DNA from: SG8-39 sp041558415
Lineage (GTDB): Bacteria; Pseudomonadota; Gammaproteobacteria; Burkholderiales; SG8-39
NCBI GenBank assembly: GCA_041558415.1
Contig: JBFFEY010000003.1
Coordinates: 89,631 to 153,630 of the forward strand
Direction of reading: 5' to 3'
DNA: 64,000 bases
Position 1 is the first letter of the stretch. Each line of letters begins with the position of its first letter. The notes beneath the pieces were generated by a model that was not told the origin of the DNA, ran no database searches, and saw only the letters and a program-made list of their open reading frames with translations. Both the position numbers and the translations under genes were made by a program. Positions 7,999 through 16,423 of this stretch are shown piece after piece.

Positions 7999-9968
7999 CA
8001 AACGACGCGTACGTTGCCGCCGTCGACCGGCACCTGCGCCGCGGTCGTCTTGGCGAACAGCGCGCCGCACATTTCCGCCGCGAGCTCGGCGACGTCCTGC
8101 GAGGTGACTTCGGTGGCGAGCAGATTCTTGCGCCGGTATTCGTCTACGCTCAGGCCATAGGCCTTGGCGCGTGAGGCGAGCAGCGCCTTGGTCCACAGGC
8201 CGGTATCGTAGACCGCATCCGGGTGCAGCGAGTTGATGCGAATGCCATCCTTGGCCCACTCGAGCGCCGTGACGCGCGCCAGCTGGTTGAGGGCTGCCTT
8301 GGAAGCGGAGTAGGCCGCCGCGCCAGGACCGGGCGCCGGCACGTTCTTCGATCCGATCACGACCACGCGTCCGTTACGCGGCGCGCGCTTGAGCAACGGG
8401 TGGCAGAGCTGCAGCAGGCACAGGTTGGACTCGACGTTCACCGCCATGGCGCTGTGCCAGGCCTCTGGCGTCACCTCGGTGACCGGCTGCGTCGCTGGAA
8501 ACACTCCAGCGTTGAGCACCAGCATATCGAGTCCGCCGAAGCGCTCGACGCCGGCGTCGAGCGCACGCAGCACGGCATCGGTGTCGGTCACGTCACACTG
8601 CAGCTCAAGCAGCGCGGGGCGCTCGGCCGTGTCCACGCGCACTTTGCTGCGGTCGAGTGCGATCACGGCCGCACCCCGGCGCAGCAAGGCCTCGACGCAG
8701 GCCTTGCCGATGCCTGACGCGGCACCCGTGACGAGCGCAACCTCGCCCGCGAACGCCGGCGGCACGCCGGCCCTGCGCAGCTTGGCCTGCTCGAGGTCCC
8801 AGTACTCGATCTCGAACAGATCGCGCTCGCTGACGGCCTGCCATCCACCGAGCGCTTCCGCCCGCAGAATGACGTCGATCGTGTGGTCGTAGAGGTCCCT
8901 CACGATCGCGGCATCCTTCGCGCTGCGTCCGATGGCGACGAAGCCGATGGCGGCATCGAGCAGCATGCGTGGCGCAACATCGAGCATGGTCTTGGGTTCC
9001 TTGGCCTGCGGCGCATGACGCCCGAAGTACGCGGCGTAGCGTTCGCCGTAGTCGGCCACGTCCGTGCCCAGCATCGGCACTGGCTTGGTGCGGATGACAT
9101 GGTCCGGGGTCGCCGGGCCCTGCTGGGACAGACGCGAAAGTTCCGGATGTTGCGCGAAGGCCAGGAACTTGGCGCTGGCGTCGCGTCTCAGAAGCATCGG
9201 CACCCCTACGGCCCGCGAGACGTCGCGTCGCAGCTCCGCAAGCTGCTCGCGCGACACATTTGCGGGGCGCGGCGCGGGCCAATGCAGCGCCCAGGCGTCG
9301 TGCCGCGCGAGATAGTCCTCGGCCAGCGAGACGAGCTCGACCATGCGTTCGTAGGATTCGCGCGCGGTCGTGCCGAAGGAAAACATGCCGTGAGACATGA
9401 GCACCATGCCGATTGTCTGCGGACCTGCCTGTTCCCGCAGCGCACGCGCGCAGTAAGCGGCCAGATCGAAACCCGGCATGACGTAGGGGATCACCACCAC
9501 GCGCTCGCCGTAGATCTCCCGGATGCGGTCTTCGCCGCGCGGCGCATTGCCGATCGAAAGCACGGCATCGGCGTGCGTGTGGTCGACGTAGGCCTGCGGC
9601 AGGACGGCGTGCAGCAGCGTCTCCACCGAAGGGGCGGGCGCGCCCGCGCGCAGCGTATGGGTGTTCAGCTCGTTAACCATCTGCGGGTCGCTCAACGCGG
9701 GCAGGCCCGCAAGCCGTCGCAGGTAAGCCAGATCCAACGGCGTAAATCCGGCCGCCTCGATCGATTCGAGGTCCCAGCCGCTGCCTTTGACGTACAGCAC
9801 GTCCCGCTCTTCGCCGAAGAGATCGTGCTCACGCAGCTTGACCGAGGTGTTGCCGCCGCCGTGCAACACCAAGGATTTATCGCGTCCCAGCAGACGCGAG
9901 CTATACACGCGCGGCCCAAGCGGCGCCGCAAACCGCGCCGCTTCGCTGTCGTCCCACTGGCTCTTCAT
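7998..9968 (-). CDS. Bifunctional class II aldolase / short-chain dehydrogenase
   Basis: Fusion of 656 aa. Residues 1-390 form a class II (AraD/FucA/RhaD-like) aldolase domain with zinc-type histidines H130 and H132 (VDHTHADAV) and H193 (SHGMFSFG). Residues 405-656 form a classical SDR with TGAASGIG from 414, NAG at 486, catalytic S540, and YSASK with Y553 and K557. This architecture is known for rhamnulose-1-phosphate aldolase/lactaldehyde dehydrogenase proteins. Here it is coupled to mtnA rather than to rhamnose genes. A role in splitting methylthioribulose- or 5-deoxyribulose-1-phosphate to DHAP plus an aldehyde, with the SDR acting on the aldehyde, is inferred. First gene of its operon, 42 bases from the divergent GNAT gene. 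Confidence 0.85.
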   Translation of the reverse strand: MKSQWDDSEAARFAAPLGPRVYSSRLLGRDKSLVLHGGGNTSVKLREHDLFGEERDVLYVKGSGWDLESIEAAGFTPLDLAYLRRLAGLPALSDPQMVNELNTHTLRAGAPAPSVETLLHAVLPQAYVDHTHADAVLSIGNAPRGEDRIREIYGERVVVIPYVMPGFDLAAYCARALREQAGPQTIGMVLMSHGMFSFGTTARESYERMVELVSLAEDYLARHDAWALHWPAPRPANVSREQLAELRRDVSRAVGVPMLLRRDASAKFLAFAQHPELSRLSQQGPATPDHVIRTKPVPMLGTDVADYGERYAAYFGRHAPQAKEPKTMLDVAPRMLLDAAIGFVAIGRSAKDAAIVRDLYDHTIDVILRAEALGGWQAVSERDLFEIEYWDLEQAKLRRAGVPPAFAGEVALVTGAASGIGKACVEALLRRGAAVIALDRSKVRVDTAERPALLELQCDVTDTDAVLRALDAGVERFGGLDMLVLNAGVFPATQPVTEVTPEAWHSAMAVNVESNLCLLQLCHPLLKRAPRNGRVVVIGSKNVPAPGPGAAAYSASKAALNQLARVTALEWAKDGIRINSLHPDAVYDTGLWTKALLASRAKAYGLSVDEYRRKNLLATEVTSQDVAELAAEMCGALFAKTTAAQVPVDGGNVRVV

Positions 9969-9998
9969 TGCTTGCGCGCGCTCGCCATCCCGAAATTC

Positions 9999-10004
9999 TA
10001 TACT
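9999..10004 (+). promoter_or_regulatory. Candidate -10 element (TATACT) for the GNAT gene
   Basis: TATACT lies 6 bases before the GNAT ATG. Transcription would begin about at the ATG itself, and no ribosome site precedes the start. This suggests a leaderless transcript. No convincing -35 hexamer is visible at 17 bp. Confidence 0.35.
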
Positions 10005-10010
10005 TCACAG

Positions 10011-10460
10011 ATGTTTCGCATCGAGCTTTGCCCCTGGGAATCGGCGCGCGAGCATGCCACGCGCATCCGCTTCGCCGTGTTCGTCGAGGAGCAGCAGGTG
10101 CCCGAGGAGATCGAGCTCGATGCGGACGACGCCACCAGCCTGCATGCACTCGCCCGCGACGCCGATGACGGGGTGGTGGGCACCGGTCGCCTGTTGCCCG
10201 CCGAGGCGGCGGGCGATCGGCGCGTCAGCCATATCGGCCGCATGGCGGTGCTGGCGCCTTGGCGCGGGCGCGGCGTCGGCAGCGCGATCCTGCGTGCACT
10301 GGTGGGAGCGGCACGCAGCCGAGGCGACACGGACATCGTGCTCGCCGCGCAGCGGCATGCCATCGGCTTCTACCGCGCGCACCGCTTCGCGGCGGAAGGT
10401 GAAGAGTTCCTCGAAGCCGGCATCGTGCACCGCCTGATGCGTCTGCCGCTGCGCGCCTAG
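10011..10460 (+). CDS. GNAT-family N-acetyltransferase
   Basis: Protein of 149 aa with the GNAT acetyl-CoA-binding motif A, IGRMAVLAPWRGRGVGSAIL, and a following helix and strand ending in FYRAHRF. The N-terminal RFAVFVEEQQVPEEIELDADD segment is typical of the ElaA/YjcF-like GNAT group, whose substrates are mostly unknown. There is no ribosome site before the ATG; see the promoter entry. The stop overlaps the convergent NRDE gene by four bases. Confidence 0.85.
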   Translation: MFRIELCPWESAREHATRIRFAVFVEEQQVPEEIELDADDATSLHALARDADDGVVGTGRLLPAEAAGDRRVSHIGRMAVLAPWRGRGVGSAILRALVGAARSRGDTDIVLAAQRHAIGFYRAHRFAAEGEEFLEAGIVHRLMRLPLRA

Positions 10461-11224
10461 GCGCTGCGCTCGAACGCGTAGTAAAAGGTGTCGCGTTCCG
10501 CACCATCCGGGTCGTAACTGCGCTCGGCAAACTGGGTGTGGCCGTCGGCCTCGACCAGCACGGCGCTCGAGCAGCGCGTGCCGTACACGGGGGCGACGAT
10601 ACGGATTGGCGCGAGCATGCGCTCGCGCTCCAGTCCGACGCCGGTATCCGGCAGTTCATCGTCGGCGTAGACGTGGGTATCGTCGAGCAACGCGAGCAGG
10701 CTGGCGAGGCTGGGCCCTGTCCGCAGGACGCGCTCAAGCGCGTTCTTGCCCGCCGTCACCTTGGGCCAGGGCGTGTCGAGCAGGTCGTTCGCCACACCGT
10801 ACACGCCGGGCTCGAGGCGGCGCGCGCCGTTGCCGCGATTGGACGTCCACCAGAGCGCATCCTGATCGGCGACCAGCAGATTGAAGCCGTGGTACGCGCG
10901 GCCTTCGCGGGACAGCGCCGCGGCGTACTCCTCCGGCGTCGCCTCCCCGCGCAGGAAATCGCTCGCCAGCCGACCGCGCGACGGGGCATGTGCCGGCGGC
11001 GCGGCGCGGCCGTCGCGCACATTGGTCACTGCCGCGATGCGGCCGGCGCGGGTCACGCCCAGCCAGGTTCCCATCGATTCCAGATCGCGGCCGCCGAGCA
11101 GGTCGCGCCGGTCCTCCCAGAACGCGGCGGCCGCGCTCCGGCGGGCGTGAAATTCGTCGCGGTTCGCAGCGAGCACGAGCCGATAGCGCGGATGCACACG
11201 CCAGGCGAAGAGGATCAGGCACAT
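10457..11224 (-). CDS. NRDE-family (TANGO2-like) protein
   Basis: Protein of 255 aa with the family-defining N-terminus: Cys2 (MCLILFAW) as the presumed N-terminal nucleophile and the NRDE motif at residues 21-24 (AANRDEFHAR). The WLGVTRAGRIAAVTN segment is also conserved. This is an Ntn-hydrolase-like fold of uncertain function; eukaryotic TANGO2 has been linked to lipid and haem handling. It starts 3 bases after the DUF4936 stop on the same strand and is probably cotranscribed with it and ygfZ. Confidence 0.85.
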   Translation of the reverse strand: MCLILFAWRVHPRYRLVLAANRDEFHARRSAAAAFWEDRRDLLGGRDLESMGTWLGVTRAGRIAAVTNVRDGRAAPPAHAPSRGRLASDFLRGEATPEEYAAALSREGRAYHGFNLLVADQDALWWTSNRGNGARRLEPGVYGVANDLLDTPWPKVTAGKNALERVLRTGPSLASLLALLDDTHVYADDELPDTGVGLERERMLAPIRIVAPVYGTRCSSAVLVEADGHTQFAERSYDPDGAERDTFYYAFERSA

Positions 11225-11227
11225 GGG

Positions 11228-11518
11228 TCATTCGGCATCGACGAAGATCTCGTCATGCCGAGCGCTGCCGTCGGCCAGAAAACGGGCGAAGCCGCTGCGC
11301 TCGCACTCGCGCCGCAGAAACGACGCCAGCGCATCGACGTTTTCGACTTCGGCGTAGACCTCAAGGTAGGTGTCCGGGTCGTCCTTGCGATGCATCCAGC
11401 GGCCCTGCACGCCGTACGCCCGCGCCGCGGCCGCGAGCAGCGCATCGATGGCCGCGCGCAAAGCGTCGCGCCGTTGCGGATTGATGCGGTAGTAGGTGTA
11501 AAGGCTGGCTCGCGTCAC
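11228..11518 (-). CDS. DUF4936-family small protein
   Basis: Protein of 96 aa that begins TRASLYTYYRI and contains a YLEVYAEVENVDAL segment, as in the DUF4936 proteins common next to ygfZ in betaproteobacteria. The chosen start is a GTG that overlaps the ygfZ stop by four bases (GTGA). An upstream in-frame start would add 8 residues within ygfZ and is less likely. Function unknown; the beta-alpha-beta pattern resembles a small ferredoxin-like fold. Confidence 0.7.
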   Translation of the reverse strand: MTRASLYTYYRINPQRRDALRAAIDALLAAAARAYGVQGRWMHRKDDPDTYLEVYAEVENVDALASFLRRECERSGFARFLADGSARHDEIFVDAE

Positions 11519-12447
11519 GCCGCGTAGGGCAGGGGTAACCACTCGAGCGCCTCGCCACCGGGCGCGGCGCGAACCGCGGCACGCGTTTCGCCGGTTGCGG
11601 CGGGAACCACCGCCAGCAACTCGCAGCCGCCGTGCTCCGCCGCGGCAACGGCGACCACCGTGCCGCAGGCCTGGCCGGGCTGGTCGTCGCAGTACAGATC
11701 CTGTCCGGCCGCGGGCGCAGCGGTGCCGGCGAAGCGCGCGCGCCGCATGCAGCGCTTCACCTGACCGCGAAACTGGGCGCGTGCCACCACCTCCTGTCCG
11801 GGATAACAGCCCTTCTTGAAATCCAGGCCGGCAACCGCTTCGAAGTTGATCATCTGCGGGACGAACAGCTCCTGCGTCGCTGCGACGACCTGCGGCACGC
11901 CCGCGCGGATGTCCTCCAACCGCCAGCGCGTTTCGCTTTCCGTTCGTAGATCGAACCGTTGCGTCAATGCCGTCGCTTCCTCCGCAGGCGCCAGGATACG
12001 CAGCCGATCGCCCTCGACCCGGATCAAGATGCCGCCGTCGTTGTGTGCGATGGCATGCAGTTCTCCGGGCAGCGCGCCGCGCCGCCCGGGGAGCGCGTCT
12101 GCGCCGAACACCCCAAATTGCACCCAGCGCGCGCTTTCGTCTGCAATGACCACCTTCGCGCGCAGCACGAACATCTTCAGCCGCTTGCTCACCGAGGCGA
12201 TGAGCTCAGCGGGCAGCAGCAGGAGAAAATCGTCGCCTTGCGGCACCACCAGCAGCGTGGCCAGCAGGCGCCCCTTCGCCGAGCACCAACCGGCGCGCCG
12301 CGCCCGATCCGCCGACAGATGCTCGATATCGTTGGTCAGCTGGCCATGCAGGAAGGCGCGCGCATCCGCACCCGCCACCCGAATGACGCCGTCCTGCGTC
12401 AGTCGTGCGATCGCGACGTCTTGCGCGGCTTCGTCTTGAGCGTTCAT
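11515..12447 (-). CDS. ygfZ: Folate-binding iron-sulfur cluster maturation protein YgfZ
   Basis: Tetrahydrofolate-dependent factor for maturation or repair of certain iron-sulfur enzymes (310 aa, GcvT-like fold). The signature K-G-C-Y-x-G-Q-E is intact in GLDFKKGCYPGQEVVARAQF, including the conserved cysteine. The N-terminal FLHGQLTNDI and AGWCSAKGRLLAT segments are also typical. It is divergent from mltG, with 48 bases between the starts; this spacer is AT-rich and probably holds both promoters. First gene of a ygfZ-DUF4936-NRDE unit. Confidence 0.92.
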   Translation of the reverse strand: MNAQDEAAQDVAIARLTQDGVIRVAGADARAFLHGQLTNDIEHLSADRARRAGWCSAKGRLLATLLVVPQGDDFLLLLPAELIASVSKRLKMFVLRAKVVIADESARWVQFGVFGADALPGRRGALPGELHAIAHNDGGILIRVEGDRLRILAPAEEATALTQRFDLRTESETRWRLEDIRAGVPQVVAATQELFVPQMINFEAVAGLDFKKGCYPGQEVVARAQFRGQVKRCMRRARFAGTAAPAAGQDLYCDDQPGQACGTVVAVAAAEHGGCELLAVVPAATGETRAAVRAAPGGEALEWLPLPYAA

Positions 12448-12495
12448 CGTAGAATGAAATTTTAGCGTCGTTCAGGCCACAAACGCTTCCGCGCC

Positions 12496-13512
12496 TTGCT
12501 GTCTTTTCTGCTTCGCAGCTTCATACTCGTCGTCCTGGCCGCCGCCGGCCTGTGGCTATATGTCGCGTGGTATGTCTCGACGCCGCTGCCGACGAAAACC
12601 CTTCCGGTCGAGGTGGAAATCCCGAAGGGCACGCGGTTTCGCGATGCCGTCACGCTCATCGAGCAGGCCGGTATCGACACCGGTGGCGCACGCTTCGAGG
12701 TCCTCGCGCGGGCCCTCGGACGCGCCCAATCGATTAAGGCGGGCAGCTACGAATTCGCCCGGCCCCTGACGCCGCTCGAGCTGCTCGACAAGCTGACCCG
12801 CGGCGACGTGCGCCAGGCGGAAATCCGTTTTGTGGAGGGCTGGACGCTGCGTCAGCTGCGGCAGACGCTCGACGCGAGCGAGCACCTGCGCCACGACTCC
12901 ACCAATATGGACGAAGCGGCCCTGCGTGGCGCGATCGGGGCGAGCGAGCCGCATCTGGAAGGCCTGCTGTTTCCGGACACCTATCTGTTCGCCAAGGGGT
13001 CCAGCGATATCGCGGTACTGCGGCGCGCCTACCGGGCGATGCAGCGCCATCTGAACGCGGAATGGCAGTCGCGCGATCCCAATACGCCGTACGAGAGCCC
13101 CTACGAGGCGCTCATCATGGCATCGATCATCGAGAAGGAGACCGGGCAGGCCGTCGAGCGCGATCTCATTGGCGGGGCACTGGTCAACCGGCTGCGCATC
13201 GGCATGCGGCTGCAGACGGACCCCACGGTGATCTACGGACTCGGTGAATCGTTCGACGGAAACCTGAAGAAGGCCCATCTGCTCACCGACGGGCCCTACA
13301 ACACCTACACGCGCGCCGGACTGCCGCCGACGCCGATCGCCATTCCGGGGCTCGCCTCACTGCGCGCCGCCCTGCAGCCCGCCAAGACCGATGCCCTTTA
13401 CTACGTTGCGCGGGGAGACGGCAGCAGCCAGTTCTCCCGCACGCTGGAGGAGCACAATCGCGCGGTGAACAAATATCAGCGGCTGCCGGCGCGGCAAAAA
13501 TCCTCGCGATGA
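12496..13512 (+). CDS. mltG: Endolytic murein transglycosylase MltG
   Basis: Cleaves nascent glycan strands and is thought to set their length; it acts at the inner membrane facing the periplasm. The 338 aa contain an N-terminal transmembrane helix (about residues 3-22), a LysM-like region and the catalytic glutamate in ASIIEKETG. The TDPTVIYG and YNTYTRAGLPPTPI segments are also conserved. No in-frame ATG is available near the conserved N-terminus, so a TTG at 12496 is used as start. It overlaps tmk by four bases (ATGA). Confidence 0.9.
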   Translation: MLSFLLRSFILVVLAAAGLWLYVAWYVSTPLPTKTLPVEVEIPKGTRFRDAVTLIEQAGIDTGGARFEVLARALGRAQSIKAGSYEFARPLTPLELLDKLTRGDVRQAEIRFVEGWTLRQLRQTLDASEHLRHDSTNMDEAALRGAIGASEPHLEGLLFPDTYLFAKGSSDIAVLRRAYRAMQRHLNAEWQSRDPNTPYESPYEALIMASIIEKETGQAVERDLIGGALVNRLRIGMRLQTDPTVIYGLGESFDGNLKKAHLLTDGPYNTYTRAGLPPTPIAIPGLASLRAALQPAKTDALYYVARGDGSSQFSRTLEEHNRAVNKYQRLPARQKSSR

Positions 13513-14123
13513 GCCGGCGCGGAAAGTTCATCACGCTCGAGGGCGTGGACGGGTCGGGCAAATCGACCCACCTGGCTTTCGTCGAGGACCGGCTGCGCGA
13601 CCGCGGCTACGACGTGCTGCGTACCCGTGAGCCGGGTGGCACGCCTCTGGCCGAAGCGCTGCGCGAGCTGGTGCTTCACACGGCGATGGACGGCCTGTGC
13701 GAGGTCCTCCTCATGTTCGCGGCCCGCGCGGACCACGTGCGGCAGGTGATCCGGCCCGCCGTGGAAGCGGGCCGCTGGGTGGTGTGCGACCGGTTCACCG
13801 ACGCCACGCTCGCCTATCAAGGCGGTGGAAAAGGGATCTCCGTACAGCTGATCCGCGATCTCGCGGACGCCGCCCACCCGGGACTCTGGCCGGATCTCAC
13901 TTTGGTGTTCGACTGTCCCTACGAGGTCGCGAGGGCGCGGTTGGCGGGCACCGGGCGCGCCCTGGACCGCTTCGAACGCGAGGACCGGGCATTCTTCGAA
14001 CGTGTGCGACAGTCCTACCTTGACGCGGCGCAGCGGGATCCCGGACGGGTGCGCCTGATCGACGCATCGCAATCCCTCCAAAATGTTAAGACGCAGATTG
14101 AGAAATATCTTTTTATACGTTGA
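13509..14123 (+). CDS. tmk: Thymidylate kinase
   Basis: Phosphorylates dTMP to dTDP. It is 204 aa, the usual size. The P-loop GVDGSGKST is at residues 12-20, the DR motif lies in VVCDRFTDATLAYQGGGKG, and an arginine-rich LID region (GTGRALDRFERED) follows. Coupled to mltG by ATGA and followed by holB after 6 bases. The last 15 codons switch abruptly to AT-rich codons compared with the rest of the gene; see findings. Confidence 0.95.
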   Translation: MSRRGKFITLEGVDGSGKSTHLAFVEDRLRDRGYDVLRTREPGGTPLAEALRELVLHTAMDGLCEVLLMFAARADHVRQVIRPAVEAGRWVVCDRFTDATLAYQGGGKGISVQLIRDLADAAHPGLWPDLTLVFDCPYEVARARLAGTGRALDRFEREDRAFFERVRQSYLDAAQRDPGRVRLIDASQSLQNVKTQIEKYLFIR

Positions 14124-14129
14124 ATATTA

Positions 14130-15128
14130 ATGTTTAAATGGAACGACAGTATATGGGAATCATTGCGCAGCCGGATAGACCGGCTGCCGCATGCCGTCCT
14201 CATTCAGGGTGCCGAAGGCGTAGGCAAGCTGGCGCTCGCCGAGCGCCTCGCAGCGCGCTTGCTCTGCGAGGCGCCGAGCGCGGACTCGGAGCCCTGCGGC
14301 CGATGCGACGGTTGCCGCTGGGTGGCTGCCGGCAGTCACCCGGATTTGAGGCGAGTCGAACCGGATGCGCTCTCCGGCGCGGGCGTTCCAGTCGAGGACA
14401 CCGCGGGCGAGTCGCGCGCCTCGCGTCGGGCCAAGCCCAGTAGCGAGATCAGGGTCGACCAGATCCGCGAACTCGCAGATTTTCTCTACCTCGGGTCGCA
14501 CCGTGGCTCGCGCCGGGTGGCTATCGTCCACCCAGCCGAAAGCATGAACGCGCACGCCGCGAACGCGCTCCTCAAAGGTCTCGAGGAGCCACCCGCCGGG
14601 GCCATGTTTGTGCTGGTTACGCACCATCCCGCGCGCCTGCTGCCGACGATCCGCAGCCGCTGCGTCGTGATCCCCGTCCCGCAGCCGGAAGAGCCAGTGG
14701 CGCTCGCCTGGCTGGAGGCGACGATCGCGGCGCGTGGGCAGGCGAGGCGTTGGCTGGCCTTTGCCGGCGGCTCGCCGCGCTTGGCGCAGACATACGCGGA
14801 TGAAGAGCGGGGCGCCAGAGTGGCGCCCCTTCTCGAAGCGATCGCGAGTGGGACGGCGGCGGAGTTGCCCGAGGCAACCGATCGGGAATCGCTGGAATCC
14901 CTTGCCGAGGTGCTGCAGAAACATGCCATCGACCAGCTGGCCATGGCACTCGCGGGGCGCAGCGTCTATGGCACCGTGAGCCCGGCCGCGGTTCGCCGAG
15001 GTGCGTCGGCGCACGCATGGGCTGTTTTTGCGCGCCGTATGGGCAGAGCCCGCGGGCTGGCGCGGCACCCGGTGAACCCTCGATTGTTCTCGGCAGAATT
15101 AATATATGAAATTAATAACTTGTTATAA
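14130..15128 (+). CDS. holB: DNA polymerase III subunit delta'
   Basis: Clamp-loader subunit of 332 aa. It has a P-loop-like GAEGVGK (residues 28-34), the zinc-type cysteines CGRCDGC near residue 57, the sensor region ANALLKGLEEPP and the arginine-finger type SRC in TIRSRCVVIPVP. It follows tmk by 6 bases, and mltG-tmk-holB form one operon. The first 12 and last 8 codons are AT-rich, unlike the GC-rich middle. In many relatives pilZ and a TatD-type nuclease gene follow; neither is present here. Confidence 0.92.
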   Translation: MFKWNDSIWESLRSRIDRLPHAVLIQGAEGVGKLALAERLAARLLCEAPSADSEPCGRCDGCRWVAAGSHPDLRRVEPDALSGAGVPVEDTAGESRASRRAKPSSEIRVDQIRELADFLYLGSHRGSRRVAIVHPAESMNAHAANALLKGLEEPPAGAMFVLVTHHPARLLPTIRSRCVVIPVPQPEEPVALAWLEATIAARGQARRWLAFAGGSPRLAQTYADEERGARVAPLLEAIASGTAAELPEATDRESLESLAEVLQKHAIDQLAMALAGRSVYGTVSPAAVRRGASAHAWAVFARRMGRARGLARHPVNPRLFSAELIYEINNLL

Positions 15129-15225
15129 CACAGTTAGTTATTAGTTATTTATAAAATAATATTTAGATTATTATTGCAATACGCTGATTGAAAAAAACAA
15201 TACTATTTTATAGTTAATTTGAAAT
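15129..15225. other. Strongly AT-rich intergenic spacer
   Basis: The 97 bases between holB and the ankyrin gene are almost entirely A and T, in sharp contrast with the roughly 65% GC surroundings. A similar tract follows the ankyrin gene at 15868-15940. No ORF, tRNA or clear hairpin is visible. It may hold promoter elements, but the composition is too simple to name one with confidence. Confidence 0.7.
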
Positions 15226-15867
15226 ATGAAGTTACTTTATTATCTCTCTGTATGTACTGGACTATTGTTTTCTGCATCAGTTTTCCCGGAAACCTCCTAC
15301 GAGAAGATGCTCAAGGCGGTTGAGGAAGGCGATTTCCGGGAGGTCAAACTCCTGCTCGACCGGGGTATGGACCCGAGCACCACGGACCCAAAGGGATTCT
15401 CGATACTGATGATTGCGGCCCGGAAGGGCGAGGCCGAGATCGTCTCTCTCCTGGTCGATCGACGGGCGAACGTCGGCCAGCGCAGCCCCGCAGGGGATAC
15501 CGCGCTCCTCATGGCGAGCCTAAACGGCGACCTGAGGATCATCCGCAAGCTACTGAGCGCGGGCGCGGAGCTCAACCCCAAGGAGGGCTGGGCGCCGTTG
15601 CATTACGCTGCCTTCGAGGGCCGTACGGACGCGGTGCGGCTGTTCCTCGACGTCGGTGCGAATAAGGACGCCGTGGCGCCCAACGGATATACGCCATTGA
15701 TGCTGGCGGCACGCAACGGTCAGCTCGAGGCCGCCAAGGCGATCCTCTATGTGGATCCTGACGTCAATTACCGCACGCCCGAGGGCGACACGGCGCTGCG
15801 CATCGCGCGCAAGCGCGACATGAAGGAGCTGGCCGAGCTGTTGGTGCGGGCGGGGGGCGTGCAGTAG
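15226..15867 (+). CDS. Secreted or periplasmic ankyrin-repeat protein
   Basis: Protein of 213 aa with an N-terminal signal peptide (hydrophobic core LLYYLSVCTGLLFSASVF) and five to six ankyrin repeats. Repeat cores are visible as GFSILMIAARKGEAEIVSLL, GDTALLMASLNGDLRIIRKL, WAPLHYAAFEGRTDAVRLFL, YTPLMLAARNGQLEAAKAIL and GDTALRIARKRDMKELAELL. Ankyrin repeats bind proteins; the partner is unknown. Similar genes follow tmk-holB-pilZ-tatD in many betaproteobacteria, so it is probably native. The first 25 codons are AT-rich, while the repeats are GC-rich. Confidence 0.88.
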   Translation: MKLLYYLSVCTGLLFSASVFPETSYEKMLKAVEEGDFREVKLLLDRGMDPSTTDPKGFSILMIAARKGEAEIVSLLVDRRANVGQRSPAGDTALLMASLNGDLRIIRKLLSAGAELNPKEGWAPLHYAAFEGRTDAVRLFLDVGANKDAVAPNGYTPLMLAARNGQLEAAKAILYVDPDVNYRTPEGDTALRIARKRDMKELAELLVRAGGVQ

Positions 15868-15940
15868 TGACTGTTGATTCAGGGTCGATTTCTATATGTG
15901 GATTGATTTAACATAATACACATTGTAGAAATTAGACTTC

Positions 15941-16399
15941 TCAGTTCCAGTGACCCTCGGGCGGGACCGGCAAGCGGATCACGGGGATGCCTTCCTCGAT
16001 CAGCGCCTCATGCTCCTCGTCGCTCGCCTGGCCGCGGATGGCGCGCTTTGGCGCCTCATTGTTGTGGATGCGCCGGGCTTCCGCCGGGAATTCCTTTCCG
16101 ACGTCCTCGCTCTTGGTGAGCAGCGTATCCAGCATGCGCGAATACAGCATCTGCGCGATGGCGAGCGGGTCGCGTCCCTCGACGGCCTCCGGCGGCACGG
16201 TCGGCGCCGTATCGGCGGGCGCCGGCATCACCGCGCCCATGTTGAGGCGCGCGGCCGAGGGCACCCGCACGACATCCCTGGCTCCGCAACTCGGGCACTC
16301 GAGCAGCCCGCGCTCGCGCTGCGTTGCGAAGTCCTCGGCCGAAGCGAACCAGCCCTCGAACCGATGACCGCCGCTGCACTGGAGGTCGTACACGATCAT
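15941..16399 (-). CDS. DUF1178-family protein
   Basis: Small cytoplasmic protein of 152 aa that starts MIVYDLQCSGGHRFEGWF, matching the DUF1178 N-terminus. It has cysteines in C-S-G-G-H and CPSCGARD that could bind zinc. The C-terminus EEGIPVIRLPVPPEGHWN is also typical. An alternative ATG three codons upstream (16408) would add MST; the family N-terminus favours the inner one. Function unknown. It is divergent from the dioxygenase-like gene and convergent with the ankyrin gene. Confidence 0.82.
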   Translation of the reverse strand: MIVYDLQCSGGHRFEGWFASAEDFATQRERGLLECPSCGARDVVRVPSAARLNMGAVMPAPADTAPTVPPEAVEGRDPLAIAQMLYSRMLDTLLTKSEDVGKEFPAEARRIHNNEAPKRAIRGQASDEEHEALIEEGIPVIRLPVPPEGHWN

Positions 16400-16423
16400 G
16401 GTGCTCATTCTACGCGATCGTTT

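Noticed and set aside
7998..9968. Rhamnose catabolism (RhaD-type fusion)
   Set aside because: The domain architecture allows it, but there are no other rhamnose genes and it is translationally coupled to mtnA. Kept only as an alternative.
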